A stretch of DNA of 34,033 bases, taken from CAZFLM01 sp964519955. Lineage in GTDB: Bacteria > Armatimonadota > Chthonomonadetes > Chthonomonadales > CAJBBX01. Below the pieces are notes generated by a model. That model saw only the letters and a program-made list of their open reading frames with translations, ran no database searches and was not told where the DNA came from. The DNA lies in the NCBI GenBank assembly GCA_964519955.1, contig CAZFLM010000070.1, forward strand, positions 1 to 34,033, given 5' to 3'. This document shows positions 6,465 to 14,319 of the stretch, one piece after another. The stretch's first letter is position 1. The number at the start of each line of letters is the position of its first letter. Position numbers and translations under genes: made by a program.

Positions 6465-9122
6465 TCACCGCCTGCTCGGCACGATCTCGATTGCCTGCAC
6501 CATCGCCTCGCGCTTCTCGGTGCCGCGGAAGTGGATGCGGATGAGGCCGTGGCTGGGGCGGATGCCGCGGTAGGTGCGGTCGACCGCGCGGAACGTGCCG
6601 CCTGCCGCCTCAGAGGGCTGGAACGCGCGCAGGACCTCCGTACCGTTGATCGACGTCGTCACGTCGTGCAGGACCGGCTTCCAGCCCTCCTCCTGCTCCA
6701 GCCACGGGGTGAGCGGCGTCTCGGCAAACTTGAGCGTCACATCGTATGTGCCGGGCGCGGCCGTGACGTTCACCCAGAACTCCTTGGCGTGCACGCCGAA
6801 GCGGTACAGCTCGGGGTCCGCGGTCTTCCCGACGTACAGGCTCCGGCGGTTCGTCCACCACGACTTCTCCACCGTATCTGCACCATATCCGGAACGCACG
6901 ACGAACTCAGCGCCGGGGCGCCAGCGGTTGCCGTGCGTGTCGACATAGTCGTCGCGATCCGGGTAGCCGAAGATGAAGCGCTGGGCGCCTGCCGGTCCGC
7001 CGCCGGAGCCGCAGCCCGCGTCGCCCGTGGCGGCCGACCACTGCGCGCCGGCGATGCGCACCCAGGCGCCCTTCGCGAGCGGGTTGTGCGCGCCGCGGGC
7101 GACGATGCGCAGCGTGTGGCTGCCGGTCGCGAGGCCGCCGCGCCGGAACAGGGCCTGATCGGCTCGGCGCGTCGGGCACCAGAACTCGACGGTGGTCGGC
7201 AGGCGCTCGCCGTCGAGGTAGGCGTCCGCCCAGCCGCCGTCCGGGCCCACGTCGCCGAGGACGCGCACCTGGGTGCCGGTGAACGTGAGGCTGGCGGACG
7301 CGCCTTCGCGATCGGCCCGGAACGCCCTCGACGTGCCGCCTTCGGTGCGCCACCAATCGTCGAACGTGAAGGCCTTGGGCCCCGCGGCGTTCTGCGGATC
7401 GGCGCCGGTGAGGAGCACGTCGCGCGCTCCATCATGGCGCACCTGCACGATGGCGTCGCCGTTCGGCAGCTTCTCGACCACGTAGCCCCGCACCTTCAGG
7501 TCGATCCGGCGGGGGAGCGGGCGTCCGCCGGCCAGCACTCGCGTGGGCACGAACGCCAGGCGCAGGACCTCGGTGACGCCGGGCCTGGCATCGAAGGTCC
7601 GCCACGCGATGCGACCCCGCTGGTACGCCACCCGGGTGACGACGCTGGTCGAGCGGACGATGTGGTTCTCGCGGTTCGGGGCCAGGTCGCGTGGCGCCCA
7701 GGCCATCGCCTCCATCGTCTGGCAGAGCGGCCACGGGTGCGCCAGGTTCGACCACTCGCCAGTCGCCACGGCCTCGCCCAGCAGCCCGTCCTTCACCACG
7801 CCGTTCCTCTGCGAATCGTACGTGGCCATCAGGATCATGCGCCTGCCGATCTCGGCGGCCCACGGGTCCTTCGCGAGGGCGCCGTAGCGGACCCACGTCG
7901 GCGCGCAGGTGTACTGCTCGTAGGAGAGCGATGTACCGCAGCAGACGGCCGACTCTGGGAAGGCCCACGCGCCGCTGTACGCATCGCCCATCGAGTTCGG
8001 GTCGGCGGCGTTGCGGTTGAGGAGCAGCGAAAGCATGTTGCGAACGTCGGTGCGCCACGTAGGATATGCCTGGGGGTGTGCCATGATATGGTCGGCGCAC
8101 ATGGCCACCATGCCGCACATGATGGGGTTGTCCCAGTCCCAGTAGGTGCGGGCCCAGGTGTCGTTCACCAGCCAGCGCGGCAGCATCTGCTGGTTGACGA
8201 ACGCGCGCCCGCGGTCGCGCGCACGCACGATGAGGCCGCGGTTGCCCGAATATCCACCGTCTATCAACTGATCCAGGAACTCGACGATCACGGTGGTAGT
8301 GCCCGTCATCACATCGGACCATCCGACGACGCTTGGGTCGACGTAGCGGCCCCAGGGCAAGAGCTTCGTGCGGAAGTCGCACTTCTGAGCGAACACGTCG
8401 CCCCAGTGGCGTGCGGCGGCGAGGTAGCGCGGGTTGCCGGTGAGCTTGTGGGCGCGCAGCACCTCGAGGCCGGTGATGGCGCAGAGGTCGAGCTGGTTGC
8501 GCGCGGTGGGGTCGCACTTGCCGTACGCCTTGCCCTTGGTCGGCGTGCTGATGGGGAACCGGGGCCACGGGGCGTTGGCGGGCGTCTGCGCGTAGTCGAG
8601 GATGTAGTCGACGGTGAGCGGGATGTAGACGAACGCAACCGGATCGCCCGAGTACTGGTAGTAGGCGGTGAGGCCCTTCACGATGCTCCAGGCTCGCTGG
8701 CAGAGGTCGCCGCACATCCAGTCGGTGGTCGGCGGGATCAGGATGGCGCCGTCCGGCTTGATGCTCCAGTGGGAGTTGTAGACGAAGTCCGGCGCGGCCA
8801 TGACGGCCTTGTCCCGTCCCACCCACGGGTAGCGCTTGTAGACGTCGACGGCGATCGTCGCGCGCTCGTCGAGCTGTCCGTTGAGGCCGCGATGCCAAGG
8901 CGCGATGACGCCGTAGCGGTCTTCCGCCGTGTCGTGGGCGTAGTACGCCTTCAGGCTGGGCGGTGCGGCCGCGACATCGGCGGAGGGCGGCGCGGTCGGC
9001 CTACCGCTGCCGATGAGGGACGCCGCGCAGAGCAAGGCGAACGCAGGCGCCGGCTGCCTCGGCAGCGCGCGGCGGCGGCTCTGCGCTGCAACGCCGGGAC
9101 GATTCTGTGAAATGGTTGTCAA
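6465..9122 (-). CDS. Large secreted protein: alpha-helical toroid-like region plus malectin domain
   Basis: The 885-residue protein starts at TTG 9122; the choice rests on a strong AGGAGGG 9 nt upstream and on the lack of a better ATG. A basic N-terminus and hydrophobic stretch (AFALLCAASLIG, about 28-39) suggest export. Residues about 55-480 are Trp- and Tyr-rich and helical, with phrases such as YYAHDTAEDRYG and YWDWDNPIMCGMVAM, resembling six-hairpin (alpha/alpha toroid) glycosidase or lyase folds; I could not assign a family. Around 590-690 a beta-rich segment (LTFTGTQVRVLGDVG, then SHTLRIVARG) looks like a galactose-binding-type domain. The last 170 residues are malectin-like (RFIFGYPDRDDYVDTHGNRW, FWVNVTAAPGTYDVTLKFAE, and a terminal IRIHFRG). 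A role in binding or degrading polysaccharide outside the cell is likely; the catalytic activity is unknown. Confidence 0.75.
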   Translation of the reverse strand: MTTISQNRPGVAAQSRRRALPRQPAPAFALLCAASLIGSGRPTAPPSADVAAAPPSLKAYYAHDTAEDRYGVIAPWHRGLNGQLDERATIAVDVYKRYPWVGRDKAVMAAPDFVYNSHWSIKPDGAILIPPTTDWMCGDLCQRAWSIVKGLTAYYQYSGDPVAFVYIPLTVDYILDYAQTPANAPWPRFPISTPTKGKAYGKCDPTARNQLDLCAITGLEVLRAHKLTGNPRYLAAARHWGDVFAQKCDFRTKLLPWGRYVDPSVVGWSDVMTGTTTVIVEFLDQLIDGGYSGNRGLIVRARDRGRAFVNQQMLPRWLVNDTWARTYWDWDNPIMCGMVAMCADHIMAHPQAYPTWRTDVRNMLSLLLNRNAADPNSMGDAYSGAWAFPESAVCCGTSLSYEQYTCAPTWVRYGALAKDPWAAEIGRRMILMATYDSQRNGVVKDGLLGEAVATGEWSNLAHPWPLCQTMEAMAWAPRDLAPNRENHIVRSTSVVTRVAYQRGRIAWRTFDARPGVTEVLRLAFVPTRVLAGGRPLPRRIDLKVRGYVVEKLPNGDAIVQVRHDGARDVLLTGADPQNAAGPKAFTFDDWWRTEGGTSRAFRADREGASASLTFTGTQVRVLGDVGPDGGWADAYLDGERLPTTVEFWCPTRRADQALFRRGGLATGSHTLRIVARGAHNPLAKGAWVRIAGAQWSAATGDAGCGSGGGPAGAQRFIFGYPDRDDYVDTHGNRWRPGAEFVVRSGYGADTVEKSWWTNRRSLYVGKTADPELYRFGVHAKEFWVNVTAAPGTYDVTLKFAETPLTPWLEQEEGWKPVLHDVTTSINGTEVLRAFQPSEAAGGTFRAVDRTYRGIRPSHGLIRIHFRGTEKREAMVQAIEIVPSRR

Positions 9123-9365
9123 TGGCGTGGCCCTCCTGAACGGGCTCGGACTGGAGTAAACTGATTCGCGGCAGGCGACCTGAATCCTGTGCAGCCGAGC
9201 CGGGATTTGGAGGGGTCTGTCGACCTGTGTTCGAACCTATCGGCAGGACCGTCCAGCGGTTCGATCCAGCCGAGAACAAGGCACTGCGTGGCAGTCCGCG
9301 AGCCTCCGCACGCTGCCGAGACCCATCGTCCAGCCGGTGAGCCGGCTAAGGAAACCTGAGCCTCG
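9123..9365. other. Divergent intergenic region
   Basis: This 243-nt gap separates the minus-strand malectin protein from the phosphate operon. It holds the AGGAGGG ribosome site of the former (about 9131-9137), and a 6-bp hairpin, AGCCGG-TGAG-CCGGCT (9332-9347), directly before the weak AAGGAAA site of the DUF47 gene. That hairpin could affect translation of the phosphate operon. I found no convincing Pho box or promoter. Two TTCGA motifs do not form tRNA arms. Confidence 0.4.
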
Positions 9366-10001
9366 ATGGCCCTCAAGAACCCATTCAAGAGCAACTCGGT
9401 CACATTCTACGAACTCCTCGACGCCCAGGCCGCGATGGCCGTCAAGGCAGCCCGGGCCTTCCACGTGATGGTCGCAGACTTCTCGGATCTGGCCGGCAGC
9501 GCCGCCGAGATCGAGGCGATCGAGCACGATGCGGACGACCTGGCGCACCAGTTGGCGAACCGGCTCGATGCAACGTTCGTGACGCCGCTGGACAAAGAAG
9601 ACCTGCGCCGCCTCTCGAGCGCGCTCGACGATATCACAGACATCATCGAGGCGGGCGCTCAGCGCTTACTGCTCTACCGGCTGATGGAGCCGCGGCACGA
9701 TCTGCACGGCCTCGTGGGGCTCCTCGTCGCGGCGTCCGAGGCGACGCATCAGGTGGTCGCGAAGCTCCGCAGCATGAAGGGCCGCGAGCCGCTCCAGCCG
9801 CTCTTCATCAAGGTCCACGAGATCGAGAACGAGAGCGACATCGCGTTTCGCAGCGCCCTTGCCGACCTCTTCAACTCGCCCGACCTCGATCCCCTCTACG
9901 TGATGAAGTGGAAGGAGATCTACGACCGCGTCGAGACCGCCGTGGACAAGTGCGAGATGGTGGCGAACGTCGTCGAGAGCGTGGTCATCAAGTATGCCTG
10001 A
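9366..10001 (+). CDS. DUF47 (PhoU-like) phosphate transport accessory protein
   Basis: The 211-residue, all-helical protein fits the DUF47/TIGR00153 family of PhoU-like proteins in length and sequence. Visible family phrases are the paired acidic helices EIEAIEHDADDLAHQLANRL and VHEIENESDIAFRSALADLF, whose E-x-E/D-x-D patterns bind metal in PhoU folds. Members are encoded next to PiT transporters and are thought to modulate phosphate uptake at the inner face of the membrane. Its stop overlaps the PiT start by 8 nt (ATGCCTGA), so the two are translationally coupled. The start has a weak AAGGAAA site behind a small hairpin. Confidence 0.93.
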   Translation: MALKNPFKSNSVTFYELLDAQAAMAVKAARAFHVMVADFSDLAGSAAEIEAIEHDADDLAHQLANRLDATFVTPLDKEDLRRLSSALDDITDIIEAGAQRLLLYRLMEPRHDLHGLVGLLVAASEATHQVVAKLRSMKGREPLQPLFIKVHEIENESDIAFRSALADLFNSPDLDPLYVMKWKEIYDRVETAVDKCEMVANVVESVVIKYA

Positions 10002-10995
10002 GTTGAGCATCATCGTCATCCTGGTTGTTGTGTGCGCGTTGGTGTTCGACTACATCAACGGATTCCACGACACCGCCAATGCCATCGCGACAGTGGTTTC
10101 GACCCGGGTGCTCACGCCACGAACCGCGATCCTGATGGCCGCCGTTCTGAACTTCGTCGGGGCCTTCTACTCCACCACCGTCGCCCACACCATCGCCAAG
10201 GGGCTCGTTCTCCCCGCCGACGCGACGCAGACGGTCATCCTCTCAGCGGTGATCGGCGGGATTGCGTGGAACCTGATCACCTGGCGGTTCGGCATCCCCA
10301 GCAGCTCCTCGCACGCTCTCATCGGCGGACTGGTCGGCGCCGCTCTCGTGCACGGTGGCATGGGCGTTGTCATGTGGAAGGGGCTGCAGGACAAGGTGCT
10401 CGTTCCCCTGATCGGTTCGCCGCTCGTCGGCTTTGGCCTCGGCTTCCTGGTCATGGGCATCCTCTATGCCATCTTCGCGAATGCCCATCCAGGACGCGTG
10501 ACGGGCATCTTCCGACATCTGCAGTTGGTGTCGGCGGCGGCCATGGCCTTCACGCACGGGCAGAACGACGCGCAGAAGAGCATGGGCATCATCACGATGG
10601 CCCTCGTGAGCCAGGGTATCCTGAAGGAAGCGAACGTGCCGACGTGGGTGGTGCTCGCTTGCGCCACCGCGATGGCCCTCGGCACCTCGGCAGGCGGGTA
10701 CCGCATCATCCGCACGATGGGCCACCGCATCATCCGGCTCGAGCCCGTACACGGGTTCGCCGCGGAGACCTCGGCTGCCACCGTCATCTTCTTCGCGAGT
10801 CACTTCGGCATGCCGGTCAGCACGACGCACGTCATCTCCGGCAGCATCTTCGGAGTTGGTGCCTCTAAGCGGCTTTCGGCGGTTCGCTGGGGCGTGGCGC
10901 GCTCCATGTTCGTCGCCTGGGTGCTCACGATCCCCGCGTCTGCCACGGTCGCCGCTTCCGTCTACACGCTCCTGCGTTCCTGTGGTCTGCACTAG
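9994..10995 (+). CDS. pit: PiT family inorganic phosphate transporter
   Basis: The 333-residue membrane protein carries both inverted PiT signatures: FDYINGFHDTANAIATVVST near the N-terminus and FTHGQNDAQKSMGIITMAL in the second half, each preceded and followed by hydrophobic helices (about ten in total). It imports phosphate, usually as a metal-phosphate complex, using the ion gradient. The length matches the short bacterial PitA/PitB-type forms without a long cytosolic loop. It is coupled to the upstream DUF47 gene by an 8-nt overlap, the standard arrangement. No clear terminator hairpin follows. Confidence 0.95.
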   Translation: MPELSIIVILVVVCALVFDYINGFHDTANAIATVVSTRVLTPRTAILMAAVLNFVGAFYSTTVAHTIAKGLVLPADATQTVILSAVIGGIAWNLITWRFGIPSSSSHALIGGLVGAALVHGGMGVVMWKGLQDKVLVPLIGSPLVGFGLGFLVMGILYAIFANAHPGRVTGIFRHLQLVSAAAMAFTHGQNDAQKSMGIITMALVSQGILKEANVPTWVVLACATAMALGTSAGGYRIIRTMGHRIIRLEPVHGFAAETSAATVIFFASHFGMPVSTTHVISGSIFGVGASKRLSAVRWGVARSMFVAWVLTIPASATVAASVYTLLRSCGLH

Positions 10996-11158
10996 CCTGA
11001 CCCGTTCACCAACTAGACGCCAGGTCGGCACGGCGGCCCTCCCTCGGTCCGCTCCTCGATCACCGGTGTAAGCTGATTGCGGGCGCTCCTGCTCCGGGCG
11101 CCCGTTCCCGTTCCTCGCACTCTCCACGCGTCGTGTCGTGTTCCACAGTCGGCATACC

Positions 11159-11215
11159 TTGACAAGCGACGCATACGTGCTACACTGGTACTGACAAGTA
11201 CCCGATACATACGTG
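11159..11215 (+). promoter_or_regulatory. Promoter and palindromic operator of the TetR/efflux operon
   Basis: TTGACA (11159-11164), a 16-nt spacer and TACACT (11181-11186) form a near-consensus promoter. Immediately downstream, across the expected start site, is the inverted repeat GGTACT-GACA-AGTACC (11187-11202). The octamer CATACGTG occurs at 11172-11179 and again at 11208-11215, bracketing the palindrome. The position and symmetry fit an operator bound by the TetR protein encoded next, giving autorepression of the efflux operon. Confidence 0.7.
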
Positions 11216-11227
11216 AGCGTATTCACC

Positions 11228-11845
11228 ATGAACCAAGAGTCCATTCGAGATCGGATGCGCCGGGCCCGCGAGGAGGGCCTGATCGAGACGGCCATCGCCC
11301 TCCTCAACGAGAAGGGCTACGAGGCGCTCACGATGGACGATCTCGCCGCGGCGGCACGCGTGTCGAAGGCGACCCTCTACAAGCACTTCCCGTCGAAGGA
11401 AGAGCTGATCGTCCGCGTCGTGCTGAGCGTCATGGGGTCGGTCGAGGCGTTCGTCGCCGGCCTGGACCGGTCCATGCCGCCCCTGGAGCGCTACGAGGCG
11501 ATCGTGCGGCGCCTCCTCCAGACGCGCCTGCGCCTTGGCTGGGCCGGCGGTCTGACAGCAGCCAGCATCATCCCGTCCGTCCTCCAGCATCCCGAGTACC
11601 GGCGCCGATTCCTGGGGCTGATCGACCAACTGGTGGGCCTCATCGATGAGGCGAAGGCGCGCGGCGAAGTCGATCCGGCGCTGTCGTCGCGCATCATCGC
11701 CCAGGCGCCGGTCAGCATCGTGCGCGATATCGAGTACCCGATGCTGCAGGCGGCGAACGAGGCCGACGCGGACGAGATCATCACGACGCTGATGGCGCTG
11801 CTGATGCGTGGCATGCGCCGCACGGGCAGCAAGGGCAAGAAGTAG
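11228..11845 (+). CDS. TetR/AcrR family transcriptional repressor
   Basis: The 205-residue protein (from ATG 11228) has an N-terminal TetR helix-turn-helix at about 37-56 (MDDLAAAARVSKATLYKHFP), followed by an all-helical ligand-binding and dimer domain. An in-frame GTG at 11213 would add five residues; neither start has a clear SD, so the leader is short and the start uncertain. It heads an operon ordered TetR, HlyD, ABC, ABC, permease, permease, the order of E. coli cecR-ybhGFSR, so it likely represses an export pump until a toxic ligand binds. The palindrome at 11187-11202 is its probable operator. Its stop is 14 nt before the adaptor gene. Confidence 0.9.
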   Translation: MNQESIRDRMRRAREEGLIETAIALLNEKGYEALTMDDLAAAARVSKATLYKHFPSKEELIVRVVLSVMGSVEAFVAGLDRSMPPLERYEAIVRRLLQTRLRLGWAGGLTAASIIPSVLQHPEYRRRFLGLIDQLVGLIDEAKARGEVDPALSSRIIAQAPVSIVRDIEYPMLQAANEADADEIITTLMALLMRGMRRTGSKGKK

Positions 11846-11859
11846 GCGGGAGAGACGAC

Positions 11860-13278
11860 ATGGTTCCGAAACCGGTTCGCGCGCTCGTCGCGCTGGTGGT
11901 GATAGGCGGAGGGGGCTATGCCGCGTGGCGGCTGTCGCGGCCCGCGCCCGAGCCCGAGGGCATCATCAAGGGCAGCGGCACGATCGAGGCCACCGAGATC
12001 ATGGTGGGGCCGAAGATCGGCGGGCGCATCGTTGACCTGCGCGTCGAGGAGGGCTCGGTGGTCCGCCGCGGCGACCTGATCGCCGTCCTCGACACGCGGG
12101 AGCTGAGCGCGCAGGTGGGGCAGGCGCAGGCGGCCCAGGCGGTCGCTCAGGCGCGGCTGGATGCCGGCGTGGCGGGCTCGCGCCCCGAACAGATCGCGGC
12201 GGCGCGCGCCTCGCTGGCCCAGGCGCAGGCGGCCGTCGCGGGCGGCGTCGACGCCCTGGCGAACGCACGGAAGAACCTGCGCAAGGTGACGGACCTGAAG
12301 GCCCAGGACGACGCGGCGCGTTCGCGGCTCGAGGCAGCGCAGGCCGCGCTTGCCCAGGCGGAGGAGGCGCTGCGTCTGGTGAAGGCCGGGCCGCGCGAGC
12401 AGCAGGTCGAGCAGGCGTGCGCCGCGGTGACGCAGGCCGAGGTGGCGCTGAAGAAGGCCGAGAGCGACGCCAAGCGCATCCAGGCCCTGCACCGCGACGG
12501 GGCCGTCTCCGCGCAGCAGCTCGACGCCGCGGACGCCGCCCGCGACAGCGCTCGCTCGCAGCTCGACCAGGCGAAGGCGCACGTGGCCGACCTGCTGGCG
12601 GGCGCTCGCCCAGAAGAGGTGCGCCAGGCGGAGTACGCGGTCACGCAAGCGAAGGCGAACCTCGATGGCGCCAAGCTGGCTGCGGTTAACGCGCGCGAAG
12701 CGCTCGAGGACCGGCTGGCGACGAAGACGCAGGCGGACGCGGCGCGGGCGAGCCTCGACGCGGCGCGGGCGCAGGAGCGGGCGGCTCGGGCGCAGCTCGA
12801 CTTGCTGGTGGCGGGGACGCGCGCCGAGGACATCCGGGCTCTGCGCGACCAGGTGTCGCAGGCAAAGGAGCAGCTCCGGCTCGCTTCGGCCCAGCGCGGC
12901 AATGCGTACGTGTATGCCCCGGCAGACGGGGTCATCAAGACGAAGACGGCGGAACTCGGCGAGACCGTCGCCGCGGGTTCGCCCATCGTGGACCTGCTGG
13001 ATGCGGGAAAGCCCTGGCTGCGAGTCTACGTGCCGGAGGCCCGCTACGGCCAGGTGGGCGTCGGCCAGAAGGCGGAGGTGACGGTCGACAGCTACCCGGG
13101 CCAGACGTTCCAGGGCACGGTGGTGGAGATCGCTTCGGAGCCGGAGTTCACCCCGAAGAACGTGCAGACCCAGGAAGAGCGCGTGAAGCTGGTGTTCGGC
13201 GTCAAGGTGCTTCTCGACGGCCGCGACGGCCGCTTGAAGGCCGGCATGCCCGCCGACGCGGTGATACGGGTGAAGTGA
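11860..13278 (+). CDS. HlyD/YbhG-like periplasmic adaptor with long coiled-coil
   Basis: The 472-residue protein has an N-terminal membrane anchor (about 7-23), a first lipoyl half (VGPKIGGRIVDLRVEEGSVVRRGDLIAVLD, about 49-78), a very long Ala-, Gln- and Arg-rich coiled-coil (about 82-345), the second lipoyl half (VYAPADGVIKTKTAELGETV, 351-370) and a beta-barrel/membrane-proximal end. The hairpin is unusually long because a block headed A-G-x-R recurs with A at 105, 176, 247 and 318, exactly 71 residues apart. It should bridge the inner-membrane ABC-2 permeases to an outer-membrane channel; no channel gene is in the window. SD GGGAGAG precedes ATG 11860. Confidence 0.9.
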   Translation: MVPKPVRALVALVVIGGGGYAAWRLSRPAPEPEGIIKGSGTIEATEIMVGPKIGGRIVDLRVEEGSVVRRGDLIAVLDTRELSAQVGQAQAAQAVAQARLDAGVAGSRPEQIAAARASLAQAQAAVAGGVDALANARKNLRKVTDLKAQDDAARSRLEAAQAALAQAEEALRLVKAGPREQQVEQACAAVTQAEVALKKAESDAKRIQALHRDGAVSAQQLDAADAARDSARSQLDQAKAHVADLLAGARPEEVRQAEYAVTQAKANLDGAKLAAVNAREALEDRLATKTQADAARASLDAARAQERAARAQLDLLVAGTRAEDIRALRDQVSQAKEQLRLASAQRGNAYVYAPADGVIKTKTAELGETVAAGSPIVDLLDAGKPWLRVYVPEARYGQVGVGQKAEVTVDSYPGQTFQGTVVEIASEPEFTPKNVQTQEERVKLVFGVKVLLDGRDGRLKAGMPADAVIRVK

Positions 13279-13279
13279 C

Positions 13280-13338
13280 GGGGGCTGGGGGCTGGGTGTT
13301 GGGGGCTGGGTGTCGGGTGCAGGGTGTCGGGTATCGGG
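13280..13338 (+). repeat. G-tract repeat with G-quadruplex potential
   Basis: Starting right after the adaptor stop, ten runs of three to five G are separated by short CT, TGTT, TGTC, TGCA and TATC linkers. The unit is roughly GGGGGCTGGGTGT degrading into repeated TGTCGGG. It fits the four-tract G-quadruplex pattern several times over on the plus (coding, RNA) strand. It lies inside the efflux operon between the adaptor and the first ATPase. Confidence 0.75.
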
Positions 13339-13392
13339 TCATGCGAGCCGGTGCTCTTGGGCCCGGCGGGTGGGTTGGGGTAGAGAGGCGCT

Positions 13393-14319
13393 GTGGACTA
13401 CGTCGTGGAATGCGACAACCTGAGCAAGGTGTTCGGCAGGAACGCGGCGGTCGACTCCGTGGCGCTGCAGGTCCGGCGCGGCGAGGTGTTCGGCCTCATC
13501 GGGCCGGACGGGGCGGGCAAGACGACCACCATGCGCATGCTGACCGCCATCATGCCGCCGACCTCGGGCACGGCGCACGTGCTGGGCTACGACGTGAGGC
13601 GCGATGGCCAGGCCATCAAGGAGCGCATCGGCTACGTGTCGCAGCGCTTCAGCCTCTATGGCGACCTGACCGTGGCCGAGAACATGGAGTTCTTCGCGGA
13701 CCTCTTCCAGGTGCCGCCGGACGAGCGCCCCGTGCGGGCTGCCCGGCTCCTGGAGGCAAGCCGGATGACCCCGTTCACCGGCCGCCTTGCGCAGAACCTG
13801 TCGGGCGGCATGAAGCAGAAGCTGGCCCTGGCCTGCTCGCTCATCCACACGCCGCAGGTGCTCTTCCTCGACGAGCCCACCACCGGCGTCGACCCTGTGT
13901 CCCGCCGGGACTTCTGGAGCATCCTCTACGGCCTGGTGGGCGAGGGGATGACGCTCATTGTGAGTACGCCCTACATGGACGAGGCGGAGCGCTGCCACCG
14001 GATCGCGCTGATGCACCGTGGCCGCGTCCTGCTCTGCGACACGCCCGACGGGGTGCGCGCGCGCCTGGGCGGCAAGGTGATCGCGGTCTCCGCGAAGCCG
14101 CAGGCCGCCGCGCGCGCCGCGCTTCGGGGGATGACGGGCGTGCGCTCGGTCGAGGTGTTCGGCGAGCAGTTGCACCTCGTTGCGGACGCCGGCGTGCGCG
14201 CTGACGGTGTGCTCGCCGCGCTGGCCGAGGCGGGCATAGTAGGCGCCGAGGCGGCGGAGGTCGAGCCGGGGCTGGAGGATGTGTTCGTCTCGCTCGTGCG
14301 CGAGCAGGGGGACGCGTAG
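13393..14319 (+). CDS. ABC-2 exporter ATPase, first half of a split YbhF
   Basis: This 308-residue ATP-binding subunit starts at GTG 13393, with GAGAGG just upstream. Walker A GPDGAGKTT is at 37-45, the Q-loop Gln at 84, signature LSGGM at 136-140, and Walker B LFLDE at 157-161 with catalytic Glu161. The H-switch histidine is replaced by Pro193 (STPYMDEAE). A C-terminal ACT-like extension, common in drug-export ATPases, follows. It powers the two ABC-2 permeases downstream. The stop codon directly abuts the ATG of the second ATPase (TAGATG). In E. coli the two are fused as YbhF, so these are probably the two halves of a heterodimer. The degenerate H-loop suggests it contributes an impaired catalytic site. 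Confidence 0.93.
   Translation: MDYVVECDNLSKVFGRNAAVDSVALQVRRGEVFGLIGPDGAGKTTTMRMLTAIMPPTSGTAHVLGYDVRRDGQAIKERIGYVSQRFSLYGDLTVAENMEFFADLFQVPPDERPVRAARLLEASRMTPFTGRLAQNLSGGMKQKLALACSLIHTPQVLFLDEPTTGVDPVSRRDFWSILYGLVGEGMTLIVSTPYMDEAERCHRIALMHRGRVLLCDTPDGVRARLGGKVIAVSAKPQAAARAALRGMTGVRSVEVFGEQLHLVADAGVRADGVLAALAEAGIVGAEAAEVEPGLEDVFVSLVREQGDA

Noticed and set aside
6531..9110. 859-codon plus-strand frame opposite the malectin protein
   Set aside because: Shadow of the minus-strand gene; low-complexity composition and no SD.
9225..9280. tRNA genes suggested by GTTCGAAC and GGTTCGATCC
   Set aside because: The flanking bases do not form a T-stem, and no acceptor or anticodon arm can be drawn.
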